32,898 nucleotides of DNA. Source: Pseudomonadota bacterium (GTDB lineage Bacteria > Pseudomonadota > Alphaproteobacteria > Rhizobiales > Beijerinckiaceae). Below, piece by piece: positions 7,799 to 17,255 of this stretch; position 1 is the stretch's first letter, and each line of letters opens with the position of its first letter. The DNA is taken from contig JAIUNQ010000014.1 of the NCBI GenBank assembly GCA_020161475.1, positions 1 through 32,898 of the forward strand, read 5' to 3'. The position numbers were made by a program, and so were the translations under genes. The notes below the pieces were generated by a model that saw nothing but the letters and a program-made list of their open reading frames with translations, searched no databases and was not told the DNA's origin.

Positions 7799-8217
7799 GG
7801 GGTTAGCCTCACAACGCTCGAAACTGGCGACCGTCGTGGGGTTCTCCCGCTGGCTTCAGGCGCTACCGGGGCAAGACGCTTCGATCGCTGCCACGCGGGC
7901 ATCGCCGGTTTGTCTCGTTCCGAAGCCTTCTGCTTACTCAGGCCCACTTTGGTTTCCCGCAGTGCCAATTCTGGTCGAATGCAAGGTCGCAACCTTCCCA
8001 TGACCACGAACCGTGCCAAATTTTCAGCACTTGTACCAAAGGGCAAAAATTCCGCACCTAACACATTGCTTTCTTTGGCTGACAGCAGTCTTAGGAAAAA
8101 TTTCTGCGGGGATTTTTTTCATCCCGTTAAAAATTGCTGACGGGCGATATGCAGCCTTGTGTCAAAAAGGAGCACACAAATGTGTCAAATTTGCCGGACG
8201 AACCCGCCTTAGGGGTT
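7799..8217. other. Gene-poor interval between the LuxR regulator and the phosphomutase
   Basis: No protein of normal size is supported here: the open frames lack family similarity and overlap on both strands. The half near the regulator is ordinary GC-rich sequence, while about 8010-8200 is clearly richer in A and T. It contains a small hairpin (GGGAT-loop-ATCCC at about 8109-8125), a repeated TGTGTCAAA, and a candidate tiny ORF described separately. It probably carries the promoter of the LuxR-type gene reading leftward and may carry a short rightward transcript ending at the hairpin near 8230-8259. Confidence 0.5.
8180..8212 (+). CDS. Candidate 10-residue ORF with a strong ribosome site
   Basis: ATG at 8180 is preceded by AAGGAG at 8167-8172 with a seven-base spacer, an ideal ribosome-binding arrangement. 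The ORF encodes MCQICRTNPP and stops at TAG. It contains a C-x-x-C pair. Eighteen bases after the stop comes a ten-base-pair hairpin, so this could be a self-contained short transcript. There is no downstream gene on this strand for it to control as a leader peptide. Such a short frame can arise by chance, and I know no family for it, so this is a candidate only. Confidence 0.25.
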   Translation: MCQICRTNPP

Positions 8218-8259
8218 AGAAAACGTAAAAGGCCCACACCGGAGTGCCAGTGCGGGCCT
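8218..8259 (-). terminator. Rho-independent terminator of the phosphomutase gene
   Basis: On the minus strand AGGCCCGCAC (8259-8250) pairs with GTGTGGGCCT (8239-8230) with one wobble, and is followed by TTTTACGTTTT. It lies 34 bases past the phosphomutase stop. The same hairpin could act weakly on a rightward transcript. Confidence 0.8.
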
Positions 8260-8292
8260 GAATTTCGCTCAGCGCAACCCTTGCGCGCCGAA

Positions 8293-9819
8293 TCAGATCG
8301 TCTGGTTGTATTCACCCACTTCCGGGTTCTCGCGCAGGATGGAATCGACCGCTTTGAACATCTCGCGCATCCGCGCTTCGGACACCGGGCTTTCGACAAC
8401 CACCACCAATTCAGGCTTGTTGGAAGAGGCACGCACCAGCCCCCAGGTGCCATCCTCGGTGGTGACACGAACACCGTTCACGGTCACCACATCGCGGATC
8501 TTCTGGCCGGTGATCGTATCGCCCGCAGCCGCCATGGCTTCGATGCGCTTCACGACGCGCTCGACGACCTGATACTTGATCTCGTCATCGCAATGCGGGC
8601 TCATCGTCGGCGAACCCCAGGTCTTGGGCAGGTCCCGGTAGAGATCCGCCATAGACTTGGAGGGATTGCGGTTGAGCATGTCGAGCACGGCAATGGCGGT
8701 GACCACACCATCGTCGTAGCCACGCCCGACCGGCGCATTGAAGAAGAAGTGGCCAGACTTCTCGAAGCCCGCCAGCGCCTTCTTTTCCGTCACGCGCTTC
8801 TTGATGTGCGAATGGCCGGTCTTCCAGTAATCGGCCTTGGCACCCAGCTTGATCAGCTCCGGATCGGTCGCAAAAAGACCGGTGGACTTCACATCGACCA
8901 CGAAGGTGGAATTGGGATGCAGCTTGGAGAGGTCGCGCGCGAGCATCACACCGATCTTGTCGGCGAAAATCTCGTTGCCCTCATTGTCCACCACGCCGCA
9001 GCGATCGCCGTCGCCGTCAAAGCCGAGGCCGACATCCGCACCGTGCTCCTTCACCGCATGGGCGATGGCGTGGAGCATCTCCATGTCTTCCGGATTCGGA
9101 TTGTAGCGCGGAAAGGTGTGATCGAGCTTCACATCCAGCGGAATGACCTCGCAGCCGAGCGCCTCGAGGATCTGCGGGGCAAAAGCACCGGCCGTGCCGT
9201 TGCCGCAGGCCGCGACCACCTTGAGCTTGCGGGTAAGCTTCGGACGATCCGTCAGATCCTTGAAGTAAAGGTCATAGAGGTTGTCGCAGAAGGTGTAGCC
9301 ACCACCGCCGTCGAGCGCAAAAGTACCGCCGAGCACGATCTCCTTCAGGCGGTTCATCTCGTCCGGCCCGAAGGTGACGGGGCGGTTGCAGCCCATCTTC
9401 ACGCCGGTCCAGCCATTGTCGTTGTGCGAGGCGGTCACCATCGCCACCGCCGGCACATCCAGCGCGAACTGCGCAAAATAGGCCATGGGCGAGAGCGCAA
9501 GGCCGATATCGACCACCTGACAACCCGAGGCCATCAGGCCCGCAATCAGCGCCAGCTTGATCGAGGAAGAATAGGAGCGGAAATCATGGCCCACCACGAT
9601 GCGGCGCTCGACGCCCTTTTCCTTGAGGAATGTGCCGATGCCCAGACCCAGCGCCTGAATGCCCTGCAGGTTGATTTCGGGGGCCTTATCCGAGGCGGGA
9701 TGGCCGAACCACCAGCGCGCGTCATATTCGCGAAAGCCGGTCGGCTTCACGAGGGCGTTGGATTCGAACTCACGCGTATTCGGCAGAACAGCGGTCAGGG
9801 GCTTGGGAAAGAACGACAT
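8293..9819 (-). CDS. Phosphomannomutase/phosphoglucomutase
   Basis: A 508-residue alpha-D-phosphohexomutase interconverting hexose 1- and 6-phosphates, feeding LPS and exopolysaccharide sugar nucleotides. All four domains are recognisable: the phosphoserine loop TASHN with Ser131, the metal-binding DGDGD at 268-272, the sugar-binding EKSGHFFF near 354, and the phosphate-contact loop RASSNKPEL near 469. Length is slightly above the 460-residue norm for AlgC/ManB because of an N-terminal extension and a domain-2 insertion around the glycine run at 171-174. It stands alone, with its own terminator. Whether it prefers mannose or glucose is not decidable from sequence. Confidence 0.93.
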   Translation of the reverse strand: MSFFPKPLTAVLPNTREFESNALVKPTGFREYDARWWFGHPASDKAPEINLQGIQALGLGIGTFLKEKGVERRIVVGHDFRSYSSSIKLALIAGLMASGCQVVDIGLALSPMAYFAQFALDVPAVAMVTASHNDNGWTGVKMGCNRPVTFGPDEMNRLKEIVLGGTFALDGGGGYTFCDNLYDLYFKDLTDRPKLTRKLKVVAACGNGTAGAFAPQILEALGCEVIPLDVKLDHTFPRYNPNPEDMEMLHAIAHAVKEHGADVGLGFDGDGDRCGVVDNEGNEIFADKIGVMLARDLSKLHPNSTFVVDVKSTGLFATDPELIKLGAKADYWKTGHSHIKKRVTEKKALAGFEKSGHFFFNAPVGRGYDDGVVTAIAVLDMLNRNPSKSMADLYRDLPKTWGSPTMSPHCDDEIKYQVVERVVKRIEAMAAAGDTITGQKIRDVVTVNGVRVTTEDGTWGLVRASSNKPELVVVVESPVSEARMREMFKAVDSILRENPEVGEYNQTI

Positions 9820-9879
9820 GGTGCATCCGCATCAATTCAGGATGCGCGTTCATAACCCGATGCAGATGAACGATACATA

Positions 9880-9905
9880 ACGAAAACGGGCGCAAGCGCC
9901 TGTTT
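9880..9905 (-). terminator. Probable terminator after the retropepsin-like gene
   Basis: On the minus strand AAACAGGCGC and GCGCCCGTTT pair with a two-base TT loop and one wobble, followed by TTCG. It lies 24 bases past the protease stop and before the phosphomutase start region. The T-run is short. Confidence 0.6.
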
Positions 9906-9928
9906 CAGGCCAAATATACGCTGTGATT

Positions 9929-10453
9929 TTACTGCTTGAGCACCAGGGTCTTGCCCTGCATCTCGAAGCTGCCCAGACGCCTGAGGAAGCTCATGCCCAG
10001 CAGGGTGTGGCTCATCGCGCCTTCCGGCATGATCACCGCCTCGACGTCCCGCACGACGAGGGATTGCAACCGCAGCTCGGGAATGCGCACGCGCGCCACA
10101 CGCACCACACCATTGGCGGTGGAAACGCTCATCGTCCCATCGCCCTTGGCGGCGCTGACGCCGATCTTCCGGGCATCTTCGGCGGTCAGGGCCACAACGG
10201 AGGCTCCGGTATCCACGAGCGAGCGCACAAACTGGTTGTTGATGCGGATATCGGTGACGAAATGCCCGCGCGAATCCGCCTGAAGCGCCACCATGCGCGG
10301 ACCACCACTCGTCGCGCTGGCCGCCTGCGCGGGCGGCGGCGTCGCCTCGCCCGTCATGGCCTGCAACAGGCCGACCGAGCCCAGCGCCTCGACAGCGCCG
10401 ACCAGCATCAGCAGGCAGAGCATCATCCAGCCCATGGTCCTCATGATGCTCAT
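9929..10453 (-). CDS. Membrane-anchored retropepsin-like aspartic protease (TIGR02281 family)
   Basis: A 174-residue protein with one N-terminal membrane segment (about residues 7-31: MGWMMLCLLMLVGAVEAL) and a periplasmic clan-AA domain. The active site is VDTGASVVALT with the D-T-G triad. The Gly-His-Phe strand upstream (RGHFVTDIRINNQ) and the later HTLLGMSFLRRL flap/strand are characteristic of this single-domain family, which must dimerise to form two catalytic Asp residues. The start is ATG at 10453, with AGGGAG 11 bases upstream; a longer frame to 10501 lacks support. Substrates of this bacterial family are not established. It lies 90 bases past yejF on the same strand but a hairpin separates them. 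Confidence 0.88.
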   Translation of the reverse strand: MSIMRTMGWMMLCLLMLVGAVEALGSVGLLQAMTGEATPPPAQAASATSGGPRMVALQADSRGHFVTDIRINNQFVRSLVDTGASVVALTAEDARKIGVSAAKGDGTMSVSTANGVVRVARVRIPELRLQSLVVRDVEAVIMPEGAMSHTLLGMSFLRRLGSFEMQGKTLVLKQ

Positions 10454-10512
10454 TTGGTGTGTCTCTCCCTGCACCGGTCGTCGCAAGACGCACAACAGCA
10501 CAGAGGCGGTTT

Positions 10513-10536
10513 GAGGGGCGTTAAGCGACGCCCCTC
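10513..10536. other. Perfect hairpin after yejF
   Basis: GAGGGGCGT and ACGCCCCTC form a perfect nine-base-pair stem with a six-base loop. There is no T-run on either side, so it may stabilise the yejABEF mRNA 3' end rather than act as a classical terminator. Confidence 0.6.
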
Positions 10537-10543
10537 GCGCCGA

Positions 10544-12154
10544 TCAATTGGGGCTTATATTGAATGCCGCCTTAAACAGATCGCGCGTATAGGTCTCTTT
10601 CGGGGCCGAGAAAATCTCGCGCGCCGGACCTTCCTCGACAACAACACCATGCCGCATCACGAGAACATGGCTGGAGAGCGCCCGCACGACCTTGAGATCA
10701 TGACTGATGAAGAGATAGGCGAGCGAGCGCTTCTGCTGGAGCTTGCGCAACAGATCGACAATCTGCGCCTGCACCGACATATCCAGCGCCGAGGTCGGCT
10801 CATCGAGCACCACAAACTTCGGATCAAGCGCCATGGCGCGGGCAATCGCGATACGTTGGCGCTGCCCACCCGAGAATTCATGCGGATAACGATCCATGGC
10901 GGCGGGGTCGAGCCCCGTATCGGCGAGCGCGCGCGCCACAATCTCGCGCGCCTCCGCGAGCTTGAGGTCCGGCCGCTGGATGTAGAGCCCCTCAGCCACA
11001 ATCTCCGCCACCGACATGCGCGGCGAGAGCGAGCCATAAGGGTCCTGAAACACCATCTGCATATCGCGCCGCAACGGGCGCAAGGCGGCCTGATCCATGG
11101 CCTGCACATCGCGGCCCAGCACAACCACCGGGCCTTCGGACTTGATCAGCCGCAGGATCGCCTGCCCCAACGTCGTCTTGCCGGAGCCGGATTCACCCAC
11201 AACGCCCAGCGTCTCGCCCTCGCGGATGCGCAAGGAGACGCCATCCACCGCCTTCACATAGCCCGTGACCTTTTTGAAAAACCCGCTGCGGATGGGGAAA
11301 TGGACCTTGAGATCCTTCACCTCCACCACGACAGGGGCTTCAGGATGCACCTTCGCCGGCTCGCCCTTGGGCTCCGCCGCCAACAGCATCCGGGTGTAGG
11401 CATGCTGCGGATTGGCAAAAACCTCGGCCACCGGGCCAGCCTCCACCACCTCGCCGTGCTGCATCACCGCAACCTTATGCGCAAGGCGCCGCACGATATT
11501 CAGATCATGGGTGATGAACAGCATGGCCATGCCGGTCTCGCGCTGGAGATCGCGCAGCAGATCGAGGATCTTCGCCTGAACCGTCACATCGAGCGCGGTC
11601 GTCGGCTCATCGGCAATCAGAAGGTCTGGCTCGTTCGCCAGCGCCATGGCAATCATCACGCGCTGGCGCTGCCCACCCGAAAGCTCATGCGGATAGGCCC
11701 CCAGACGCTTTTCCGGTTCGCGAATGCCCACCTTGGTCAAAAGCTCGATGGTGCGCACCCGCGCTTTCTCCCCGCTCAGCCCCGAGTGCAGGCTCAGGAT
11801 TTCCCCGATCTGCTTTTCGATGGTGTGCAGCGGGTTCAGCGAGGTCATCGGCTCCTGAAACACCATGGAGATGCGGTTGCCGCGATAGGCGCGCAAATCC
11901 TCGTCGGACAGCGTGAGCAGATCGACATTCTCATCCCCGAAGCGGATTTCGCCCGTGGGATGGAAGGCAGCCGGATAGTTCAGCAGCTTGACGATCGAGA
12001 GCGCGGTGACGGATTTGCCGGAACCGGATTCTCCCACCAACGCAAGCGTCTCGCCTTTTTCAAGCGTGAAGGACACGCCCTTCACCGCAAGGCTTTCACG
12101 CCCGCCCTGCCGGAAACCTACGCGCAGATCGCGCACATCAAGCAGCGCGCTCAT
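10544..12154 (-). CDS. yejF: Peptide ABC transporter fused double ATPase YejF
   Basis: A 536-residue protein with two ABC ATPase domains in one chain, powering the YejBE permease. Domain 1: Walker A GESGSGKS (41-48), signature LSGGQ (158-162), Walker B LLIADEP (178-184). Domain 2: Walker A GESGSGKT (320-327), signature FSGGQRQR, Walker B FVVLDEP. Each is followed by the oligopeptide-type C-terminal segment ([12 protein letters not shown] and [12 protein letters not shown]). The start at ATG 12154 overlaps the yejE stop by four bases (ATGA), indicating translational coupling. In enterobacteria the system imports microcin C and peptides; in Brucella and Rhizobium relatives it aids resistance to antimicrobial peptides. 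Confidence 0.95.
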   Translation of the reverse strand: MSALLDVRDLRVGFRQGGRESLAVKGVSFTLEKGETLALVGESGSGKSVTALSIVKLLNYPAAFHPTGEIRFGDENVDLLTLSDEDLRAYRGNRISMVFQEPMTSLNPLHTIEKQIGEILSLHSGLSGEKARVRTIELLTKVGIREPEKRLGAYPHELSGGQRQRVMIAMALANEPDLLIADEPTTALDVTVQAKILDLLRDLQRETGMAMLFITHDLNIVRRLAHKVAVMQHGEVVEAGPVAEVFANPQHAYTRMLLAAEPKGEPAKVHPEAPVVVEVKDLKVHFPIRSGFFKKVTGYVKAVDGVSLRIREGETLGVVGESGSGKTTLGQAILRLIKSEGPVVVLGRDVQAMDQAALRPLRRDMQMVFQDPYGSLSPRMSVAEIVAEGLYIQRPDLKLAEAREIVARALADTGLDPAAMDRYPHEFSGGQRQRIAIARAMALDPKFVVLDEPTSALDMSVQAQIVDLLRKLQQKRSLAYLFISHDLKVVRALSSHVLVMRHGVVVEEGPAREIFSAPKETYTRDLFKAAFNISPN

Positions 12155-13290
12155 GCGAAGCTCTTTCTGGGATCGAATGCATCGCGCACCGCCTCCCCGA
12201 TGAAAATCAGCAACGAGAGCATGGTGGCGATCACCAGAAAGCCGGAAAGCCCCAGCCACGGGGCCTGAAGGTTGGCCTTGCCCTGTTGCAGCAATTCACC
12301 CAGCGAGGGCGAGCCGGGCGGCAAACCAAAGCCCAGAAAGTCCAGCGATGTCAGCGTCGTGATCGAGGCATTGAGCACGAAGGGCATATAGGTCAGCGTC
12401 GCGACCATGGCGTTGGGCAACATATGGCGGATCATAATCTGACGGTCATTCAGCCCCAGCGCCCGCGCCGCCTTCACATATTCAAAATTGCGCGCGCGGA
12501 AGAACTCGGCACGCACCACCCCCACTAGCGTCGTCCATTTGAACAGCATCAGGATGCCGATCAGCACGAGAAAACTCGGTGTGATGACGGCAGAGAGGAT
12601 GATGAGCAGGAACAGAAGCGGCATCGAGGTCCAGATCTCGATGAAGCGCTGGAAAATGAGATCAACCTTGCCGCCGAAATAGCCCTGCACCGCCCCAGCC
12701 GCCACGCCGATGATCGTGGAGGCGAAGGTGAGGATCAATCCGAACAGCACGGAGAGGCGAAAACCATAGAGCAGTCGCGCCGCGACATCGCGCCCGCGAT
12801 CATCCGTGCCGAGCCAGTTCCATTCGATATCCGCGCAGGTTTTTCCGCCCCGTAACTTGGCGATAGGCTCGCATTGCGTGTCTTTCAGCATCCATGTCGG
12901 CGGCGCAGGCGCGGGCACGGGCAGATTGCGCTGCACGGTGGAATAATGAAAGCGGATCGGCGGGAAGACCATGAAACCATGGTCGCGGATCTCCTGCGCG
13001 ATCACCGGATCGCGGTAATCGGTTACGGCGAGAAAGCCGCCGAATTTCTCCTCCGGGTAATTCACCAGCACGGGGAACAGCCACTCGCCCTTGTAGCGCG
13101 CGAGAATGGGCCGGTCATTGGCGAGGAACTCCGCAAACAGCGAGAGCACGAACAGACACGTGAAGACGACGAAGGAGATATAGCCGCGCTTGTTCGCCTT
13201 GAAATTGGCCAGACGCCGGGCGTTGAGCGGCGAGAGCGCAAGAAAACGGCCCGTTTTGGGCAGAGGCGGAGCCAGCATCGTTTCAGTCAA
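12151..13290 (-). CDS. yejE: Peptide ABC transporter permease YejE
   Basis: A 379-residue inner-membrane permease. After an N-terminal cytoplasmic tail (RRLANFKANKRGYIS) and the first membrane helix (about 38-54) comes the large periplasmic insert typical of YejE, with DRPILARYKGEW, VFPPIRFHYSTV and the LGTDDRGRDVAARLLYG motif that leads into the conserved core. Five further helices follow. The ATPase-contact EAA loop is EYVKAARALGLNDRQIMIRHMLPN. It is separated from yejB by an unusual 122-base palindromic interval rather than the usual tight spacing. A cluster of charged residues closes the protein ([10 protein letters not shown]). Confidence 0.95.
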   Translation of the reverse strand: MTETMLAPPLPKTGRFLALSPLNARRLANFKANKRGYISFVVFTCLFVLSLFAEFLANDRPILARYKGEWLFPVLVNYPEEKFGGFLAVTDYRDPVIAQEIRDHGFMVFPPIRFHYSTVQRNLPVPAPAPPTWMLKDTQCEPIAKLRGGKTCADIEWNWLGTDDRGRDVAARLLYGFRLSVLFGLILTFASTIIGVAAGAVQGYFGGKVDLIFQRFIEIWTSMPLLFLLIILSAVITPSFLVLIGILMLFKWTTLVGVVRAEFFRARNFEYVKAARALGLNDRQIMIRHMLPNAMVATLTYMPFVLNASITTLTSLDFLGFGLPPGSPSLGELLQQGKANLQAPWLGLSGFLVIATMLSLLIFIGEAVRDAFDPRKSFA

Positions 13291-13305
13291 GTTGGCCCCC
13301 CAAGT

Positions 13306-13421
13306 GATGGCTCAGGATGAGGCGAAAAGCGTGGGCGTCGAGCACCGAAGCGGAGCATACATCTTCGTATGTGAGCATCGGAGCACAGAGGGACGCGGTT
13401 TGCAGACCATCCTCAGCCATC
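13306..13421. repeat. 116-bp palindromic element between yejB and yejE
   Basis: The ends are inverted repeats: GATGGCTCAGGATG (13306-13319) against GATGGCTGAGGATG read from 13421 leftwards, with one mismatch. The centre is a short palindrome with CATAC and GTATG arms near 13359-13376, and GAGCAC/GGAGCAC motifs flank it. The right arm contains the stop codon of yejB (13413-13415), so the last residues of YejB lie at or in the element. No transposase is encoded. It looks like a non-autonomous intergenic palindromic repeat inserted in the yej operon. One copy only is visible in this window. Confidence 0.7.
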
Positions 13422-14504
13422 ACGCGCCTCGAAATCAATGCGAGGGTCGATCAGGGTGTAGACAATATCCGTGATGAGGGTGACGACGAGGCCCATGAGT
13501 GAGAAGATATAAAGCGTTGCAAAAACAACGGGGTAATCACGATCCAGCGTCGAGGAAAACGCCAGCAGCCCCAAACCATCCAGCGAGAAGATCGTCTCGA
13601 TCAGCAGCGAGCCGGTGAAGAAGGCATGCACGAAAGCCGCCGGGAAACCGGCGATGACAATCAGCATCGCGTTGCGGAACACATGGCCATAGAGCACGCG
13701 GCGCTGGCTCAGGCCCTTCATGCGCGCGGTGAGGACATATTGCTTGCGGATCTCGTCCAGAAACGAGTTCTTGGTCAGCAGCGTCAGGGTCGCGAACTGC
13801 GAGATCACCATGGCGCAAAGCGGCAGGGCCGCATGCCAAATGTAATCCTTGATCTTGCCGATCAGGCTCAGCTCGGCAAAATTCGAGGAGGTCAGCCCTC
13901 TGAGCGGGAAAATCTGCCAGAAGCTCCCCCCTGCGAACAGCACAACCAGCAGCACCGCGAAAAGAAAGCTCGGAATGGCATAGCCGACGATGATGATGGC
14001 GCTGGTCCAAGTATCGAAGGCGGAACCATCACGCACGGCTTTCGCGATGCCCAGCGGGATCGAGATCGCGTAGGAGATCAACGTCATCCAGAGGCCGAGG
14101 GTGATAGAAACCGGCAGCTTCTCCTTGATCAGATCGATCACCGAGGCATCGCGGAAGAAGCTGCGCCCGAAATCAAAGCGCGCATAATCCGCGATCATCT
14201 TCAAAAAGCGCTCATGGGCGGGCTTGTCGAAGCCGAACTGCTTTTCCAGCTCCTTGATGAAGGCCGGGTCCAGCCCCTGCGCCCCGCGATAGGCGGAAGA
14301 GGCATCTCCGCCCGCCTGCGCCGCCATGTCACCGCCGCCCCCGCCCACCCGCGAGGTGGCCGAGGAATCCTGCCCCTGCAACTGCGTGATGATCTTCTCG
14401 ACCGGGCCACCGGGCGCGAACTGGATCAAGACGAAGGAAAGCGCCATAATGCCCAGCAACGTCGGGATCATCAGGGCAAGGCGGCGAAGGATATAGGCGC
14501 CCAT
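13413..14504 (-). CDS. yejB: Peptide ABC transporter permease YejB
   Basis: A 363-residue inner-membrane permease of the oligopeptide/DppB type. The N-terminal [19 protein letters not shown] helix and [14 protein letters not shown] motif are diagnostic. A glycine-rich periplasmic stretch ([16 protein letters not shown], about 50-66) is the variable YejB insert. Helices and the EAA loop ([24 protein letters not shown]) follow, and the end is [18 protein letters not shown]. The ATG at 14504 shares one base with the yejA stop. Its stop codon lies in the right arm of the 116-bp palindrome, so the terminal residues could have been altered by insertion of that element. Confidence 0.95.
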   Translation of the reverse strand: MGAYILRRLALMIPTLLGIMALSFVLIQFAPGGPVEKIITQLQGQDSSATSRVGGGGGDMAAQAGGDASSAYRGAQGLDPAFIKELEKQFGFDKPAHERFLKMIADYARFDFGRSFFRDASVIDLIKEKLPVSITLGLWMTLISYAISIPLGIAKAVRDGSAFDTWTSAIIIVGYAIPSFLFAVLLVVLFAGGSFWQIFPLRGLTSSNFAELSLIGKIKDYIWHAALPLCAMVISQFATLTLLTKNSFLDEIRKQYVLTARMKGLSQRRVLYGHVFRNAMLIVIAGFPAAFVHAFFTGSLLIETIFSLDGLGLLAFSSTLDRDYPVVFATLYIFSLMGLVVTLITDIVYTLIDPRIDFEARDG

Positions 14505-16408
14505 TACTTGCCCTGCTTTTTGGCTTTTTCCGCATCCCACCACCAGGTGGAGGCAGCCACGCCTTCGAGCGAGCCTGCCAGCGGCGGGATCGGGCCGGGA
14601 CGGGAGAACAGGTCCCAATAGGCAAACTTATGCTCGCCGCCGAACCACGCCGGCACCCAATAGCGGCCCGCGCGTAGCACGCGGTCGAGCGCGCGCGCGG
14701 CCACCTGCACCTCTTCGCGGGTATTGGCGGCAATCACCTTGGAAATCAGCGCGTCGATCGCGGGATCGGCGATGCCCGCGAGGTTGCGCGAGCCGACCGT
14801 CTTGGCAGCCTCCGAGCCGAAATAGAGCCTCAGGCTCTCTCCCGGCGCCAGCGACATGGTGTAGCGCTGCATCACGATATCGAAGTCGAACTCCTGCCGC
14901 CGCCGCGCGAATTGCGCCGGATCGATCGTGCGGATCGAAGCCGGAATGCCGATCAGCTTGAGCGCGTTGACAAACCCCGTGGTGTGCTTGTTGAGCGCGG
15001 GGTCATCCTCCAGAAACTCAACGCTGAGCGGCGTACCATCCGGCAGCACCATGCCGTCCGGCGTCTTCTTGGCCCCGGCTTCATTGAGCAGCTGCACGGC
15101 ACGGCGCAGGATCGCGCGATCCTGGCCCGAACCATCGGAAGCCGGCATCACGAAAGGCTCGCCGAAAACCTCCTCCGGCACCTTGCCCCGGAGCGGCTCA
15201 AGCAACTTCAGCTCGGCCTCGGAGGGTTTGCCCTCGGCTTTGAGCACCGAATTCTCGAAAAAGGAATTCGTGCGCTTGTAGAGCCCATACATCAGGTTCT
15301 TGTTGGTCCATTCGAAATCGAACGCCAGCGCAATCGCCTCGCGCACTTTCGGGTCGCGGAACTTGGGACGACGCGTGTTGATGAACCAGCCCTGCGTACC
15401 GGAGGGGCGCGCATCGGGCGCCGTCTCGCGCTTGACGCGCCCGTCCTTCATCGCCGGAAAATCGTAGCGCGTCGCCCAGATCACCGAGGTGAACTCCTCG
15501 CGCAGGTGATAGGCCCCGGCTGTGAAAGCCTGGAACGCCGCCTCCCGGTCTCGGAAATACTCGAAGCGGATACGCTCGAAGTTCCCCTGCCCCACGCTCG
15601 AGGGCAGATCCTTGCCCCAGTAATCCGCCACCCGGCGGTAGCTGATCGAACGCCCCTGATCGACCTGATCGACCTTGTAGCCGCCCGAGCCCAGCGGACT
15701 TTCAAGCGTGCCGGCGTCAAAATCGCGGGTGGCGTAATAGGCCTTCGAGAAAATCGGCAACCCGGCCACAATCAGCGGCAGCTCGCGCGAGCGCCCCGGC
15801 GCAAAGCGGATCTCCACGGTATGCGGATCCACCGCGCTTGCCCCCTGACACTCGCGCAGGAGGAGGCGATAGCTGGTGTGGGCTTTCGCGCTCTTGAGCG
15901 TCTCGACCGAGAAGACCACATCCTCGGCGGTGAGCTTCGAGCCATCATGGAAACGTGCCTCGGGCCGCAGTGCAAAGCGATAGACGAGGCCATCCGCGCT
16001 CACCTGCACGCTTTTCGCCACCAGCCCATAGAGGCTGTCCGGCTCATCGGCGGAACCCGACATCAAGCTGTCGAAGATCATGCTCATGCCCGCCGCACCA
16101 TTGCCGCGCGCAGAAAACATGTTGAGCGTATCAAAGGTCAGAAAGCTCTGGTTGCCCCCGGCGCTCGACACCGTAAAGGCGATCTCTCCGCCCTTGGGCG
16201 CATCCGGGTTCACATAATCGAAGCGCTTGAAGCCCTCGGGGTATTTGAGATCCCCGAAAATCGACATGCCGTGGCGCGCAGGCCCGAACACCGGCGCGCC
16301 CTGCTGGGCGAATACCCCCTGCGGCAGCAGCGTCGCGACGCCCATCCCCGCGCCCGCCTTGAGGAGGCCTCGCCGGCTCAACCCTGCGCTTGAGGTTTTC
16401 TGTGGCAT
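14504..16408 (-). CDS. yejA: Peptide-binding periplasmic protein YejA
   Basis: A 634-residue family-5 solute-binding protein capturing peptides for YejBEF. The N-terminus carries a twin-arginine signal: [19 protein letters not shown], cleaved probably after VFA near residue 34, so export via Tat is likely. [29 protein letters not shown] is the YejA-type start of the mature protein. [26 protein letters not shown] is the SBP family-5 signature, and the C-terminal domain ends with ...[20 protein letters not shown]. It heads the yejABEF operon and is preceded by the cytochrome c terminator, so its promoter must lie within about 16409-16463, or transcription reads through. Confidence 0.94.
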   Translation of the reverse strand: MPQKTSSAGLSRRGLLKAGAGMGVATLLPQGVFAQQGAPVFGPARHGMSIFGDLKYPEGFKRFDYVNPDAPKGGEIAFTVSSAGGNQSFLTFDTLNMFSARGNGAAGMSMIFDSLMSGSADEPDSLYGLVAKSVQVSADGLVYRFALRPEARFHDGSKLTAEDVVFSVETLKSAKAHTSYRLLLRECQGASAVDPHTVEIRFAPGRSRELPLIVAGLPIFSKAYYATRDFDAGTLESPLGSGGYKVDQVDQGRSISYRRVADYWGKDLPSSVGQGNFERIRFEYFRDREAAFQAFTAGAYHLREEFTSVIWATRYDFPAMKDGRVKRETAPDARPSGTQGWFINTRRPKFRDPKVREAIALAFDFEWTNKNLMYGLYKRTNSFFENSVLKAEGKPSEAELKLLEPLRGKVPEEVFGEPFVMPASDGSGQDRAILRRAVQLLNEAGAKKTPDGMVLPDGTPLSVEFLEDDPALNKHTTGFVNALKLIGIPASIRTIDPAQFARRRQEFDFDIVMQRYTMSLAPGESLRLYFGSEAAKTVGSRNLAGIADPAIDALISKVIAANTREEVQVAARALDRVLRAGRYWVPAWFGGEHKFAYWDLFSRPGPIPPLAGSLEGVAASTWWWDAEKAKKQGK

Positions 16409-16463
16409 TCCCGCTCCCGCGAATCACCCTGTCCGCATGCCTCAAGGCTATGCCGGTCGTTCC

Positions 16464-16496
16464 GCGAAAACAAAAGGGGCCGCAAGCGGCCCCTTT
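16464..16496 (-). terminator. Rho-independent terminator of the cytochrome c gene
   Basis: AAAGGGGCCGC and GCGGCCCCTTT form a perfect eleven-base-pair stem with a two-base loop, followed on the minus strand by TGTTTTC. It lies 27 bases past the cytochrome c stop and separates that gene from yejA. Confidence 0.88.
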
Positions 16497-16522
16497 CCCT
16501 CCAACGCCAAGGCGTCAGCGCA

Positions 16523-17038
16523 TTACTTGAGCGACTTGATGTAGGCGATGATGTTGGCGCGCTCATCGCCGCGTGCAACACCGGCAAAGCCCATCGAGGT
16601 ACCGGAAACATAGGCCTTCGGGTTGGCGATGAAGGCATCGAGTGCCTCATCATCCCACTTGCCACCCTTGCCCGTCATGGCAGAGGAATACTTGAAGCCG
16701 GCAACCGCGCCCTTGTCGCGCCCGGCAACGCCGTGCAGCGCCGGGCCGGTGCCGTTCTTCTTGTCCGGAGTGAAGGAGTGGCAGCTCACGCACTTCTTGG
16801 CAGCGGTTTCACCCTTGGCAACATCAGCCGAGGCAAGGCGCTTGGCAATCGGCTCGACAGCCTCTTCCTTGGCAGCAACAGCCGCGCCGCCACCAGCCGC
16901 CGTAGCGTCCGGCAGGGCATAACCCGGCTGGGTCATGGCTTTCGGGGAAACCAGCGCGCCGGAAAAGAAGCCGACGCCCATCGCCAGCGTGGCCATGCCG
17001 AGGATCGCACCGGCGATCTTGTTCACTTCGTTGCTCAT
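16523..17038 (-). CDS. cycM: Membrane-anchored cytochrome c (CycM/c-552 type)
   Basis: A 171-residue class I c-type cytochrome that carries electrons to a terminal oxidase on the periplasmic face of the inner membrane. An uncleaved N-terminal helix (about 9-30: AGAILGMATLAMGVGFFSGALV) anchors it, followed by an Ala/Gly-rich linker (41-65). The haem site is CVSCH (Cys83, Cys86, His87), and Met149 in GTSMGFAG is the likely sixth ligand. The C-terminal ANIIAYIKSLK helix is standard. Symbol by analogy to Bradyrhizobium CycM; annotation as cytochrome c family protein is safer. It is divergent from kdsB with 217 bases between, which should hold both promoters. Confidence 0.92.
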   Translation of the reverse strand: MSNEVNKIAGAILGMATLAMGVGFFSGALVSPKAMTQPGYALPDATAAGGGAAVAAKEEAVEPIAKRLASADVAKGETAAKKCVSCHSFTPDKKNGTGPALHGVAGRDKGAVAGFKYSSAMTGKGGKWDDEALDAFIANPKAYVSGTSMGFAGVARGDERANIIAYIKSLK

Positions 17039-17255
17039 GCCAGAAGCCCTTTGCCCAAAGCCATGTTCTCGCGGACCCCGCTTTGCGCGAGGCCAAAATC
17101 ATCGCGCTGATTACCCGCTTTCAATGCCATAATGCAACCCGTATAAGCGCGTGAATCTGCCCGACTTTCGTGAGGGGTGAAACCTGAGCCTCTGGCGTGG
17201 CATTTTCCCTCTGTTTCATCCGCATTTTGCCCACCCTTTGCTGCCCGTCCCGCCC

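Noticed and set aside
7797..8064. Short frames on both strands upstream of the LuxR-type gene
   Set aside because: No ribosome site, no recognisable domain, and they overlap one another; treated as a promoter region.
8134..9855. 573-residue plus-strand open frame over the phosphomutase
   Set aside because: Antisense to a full-length phosphohexomutase with all motifs; runs through its terminator.
9923..12268. 781-residue plus-strand open frame over yejF and the retropepsin-like gene
   Set aside because: Antisense to genes with complete ABC and D-T-G motifs; composition typical of a shadow frame.
14912..16393. 493-residue plus-strand open frame over yejA
   Set aside because: Antisense to YejA, which has a Tat signal and solute-binding signature.
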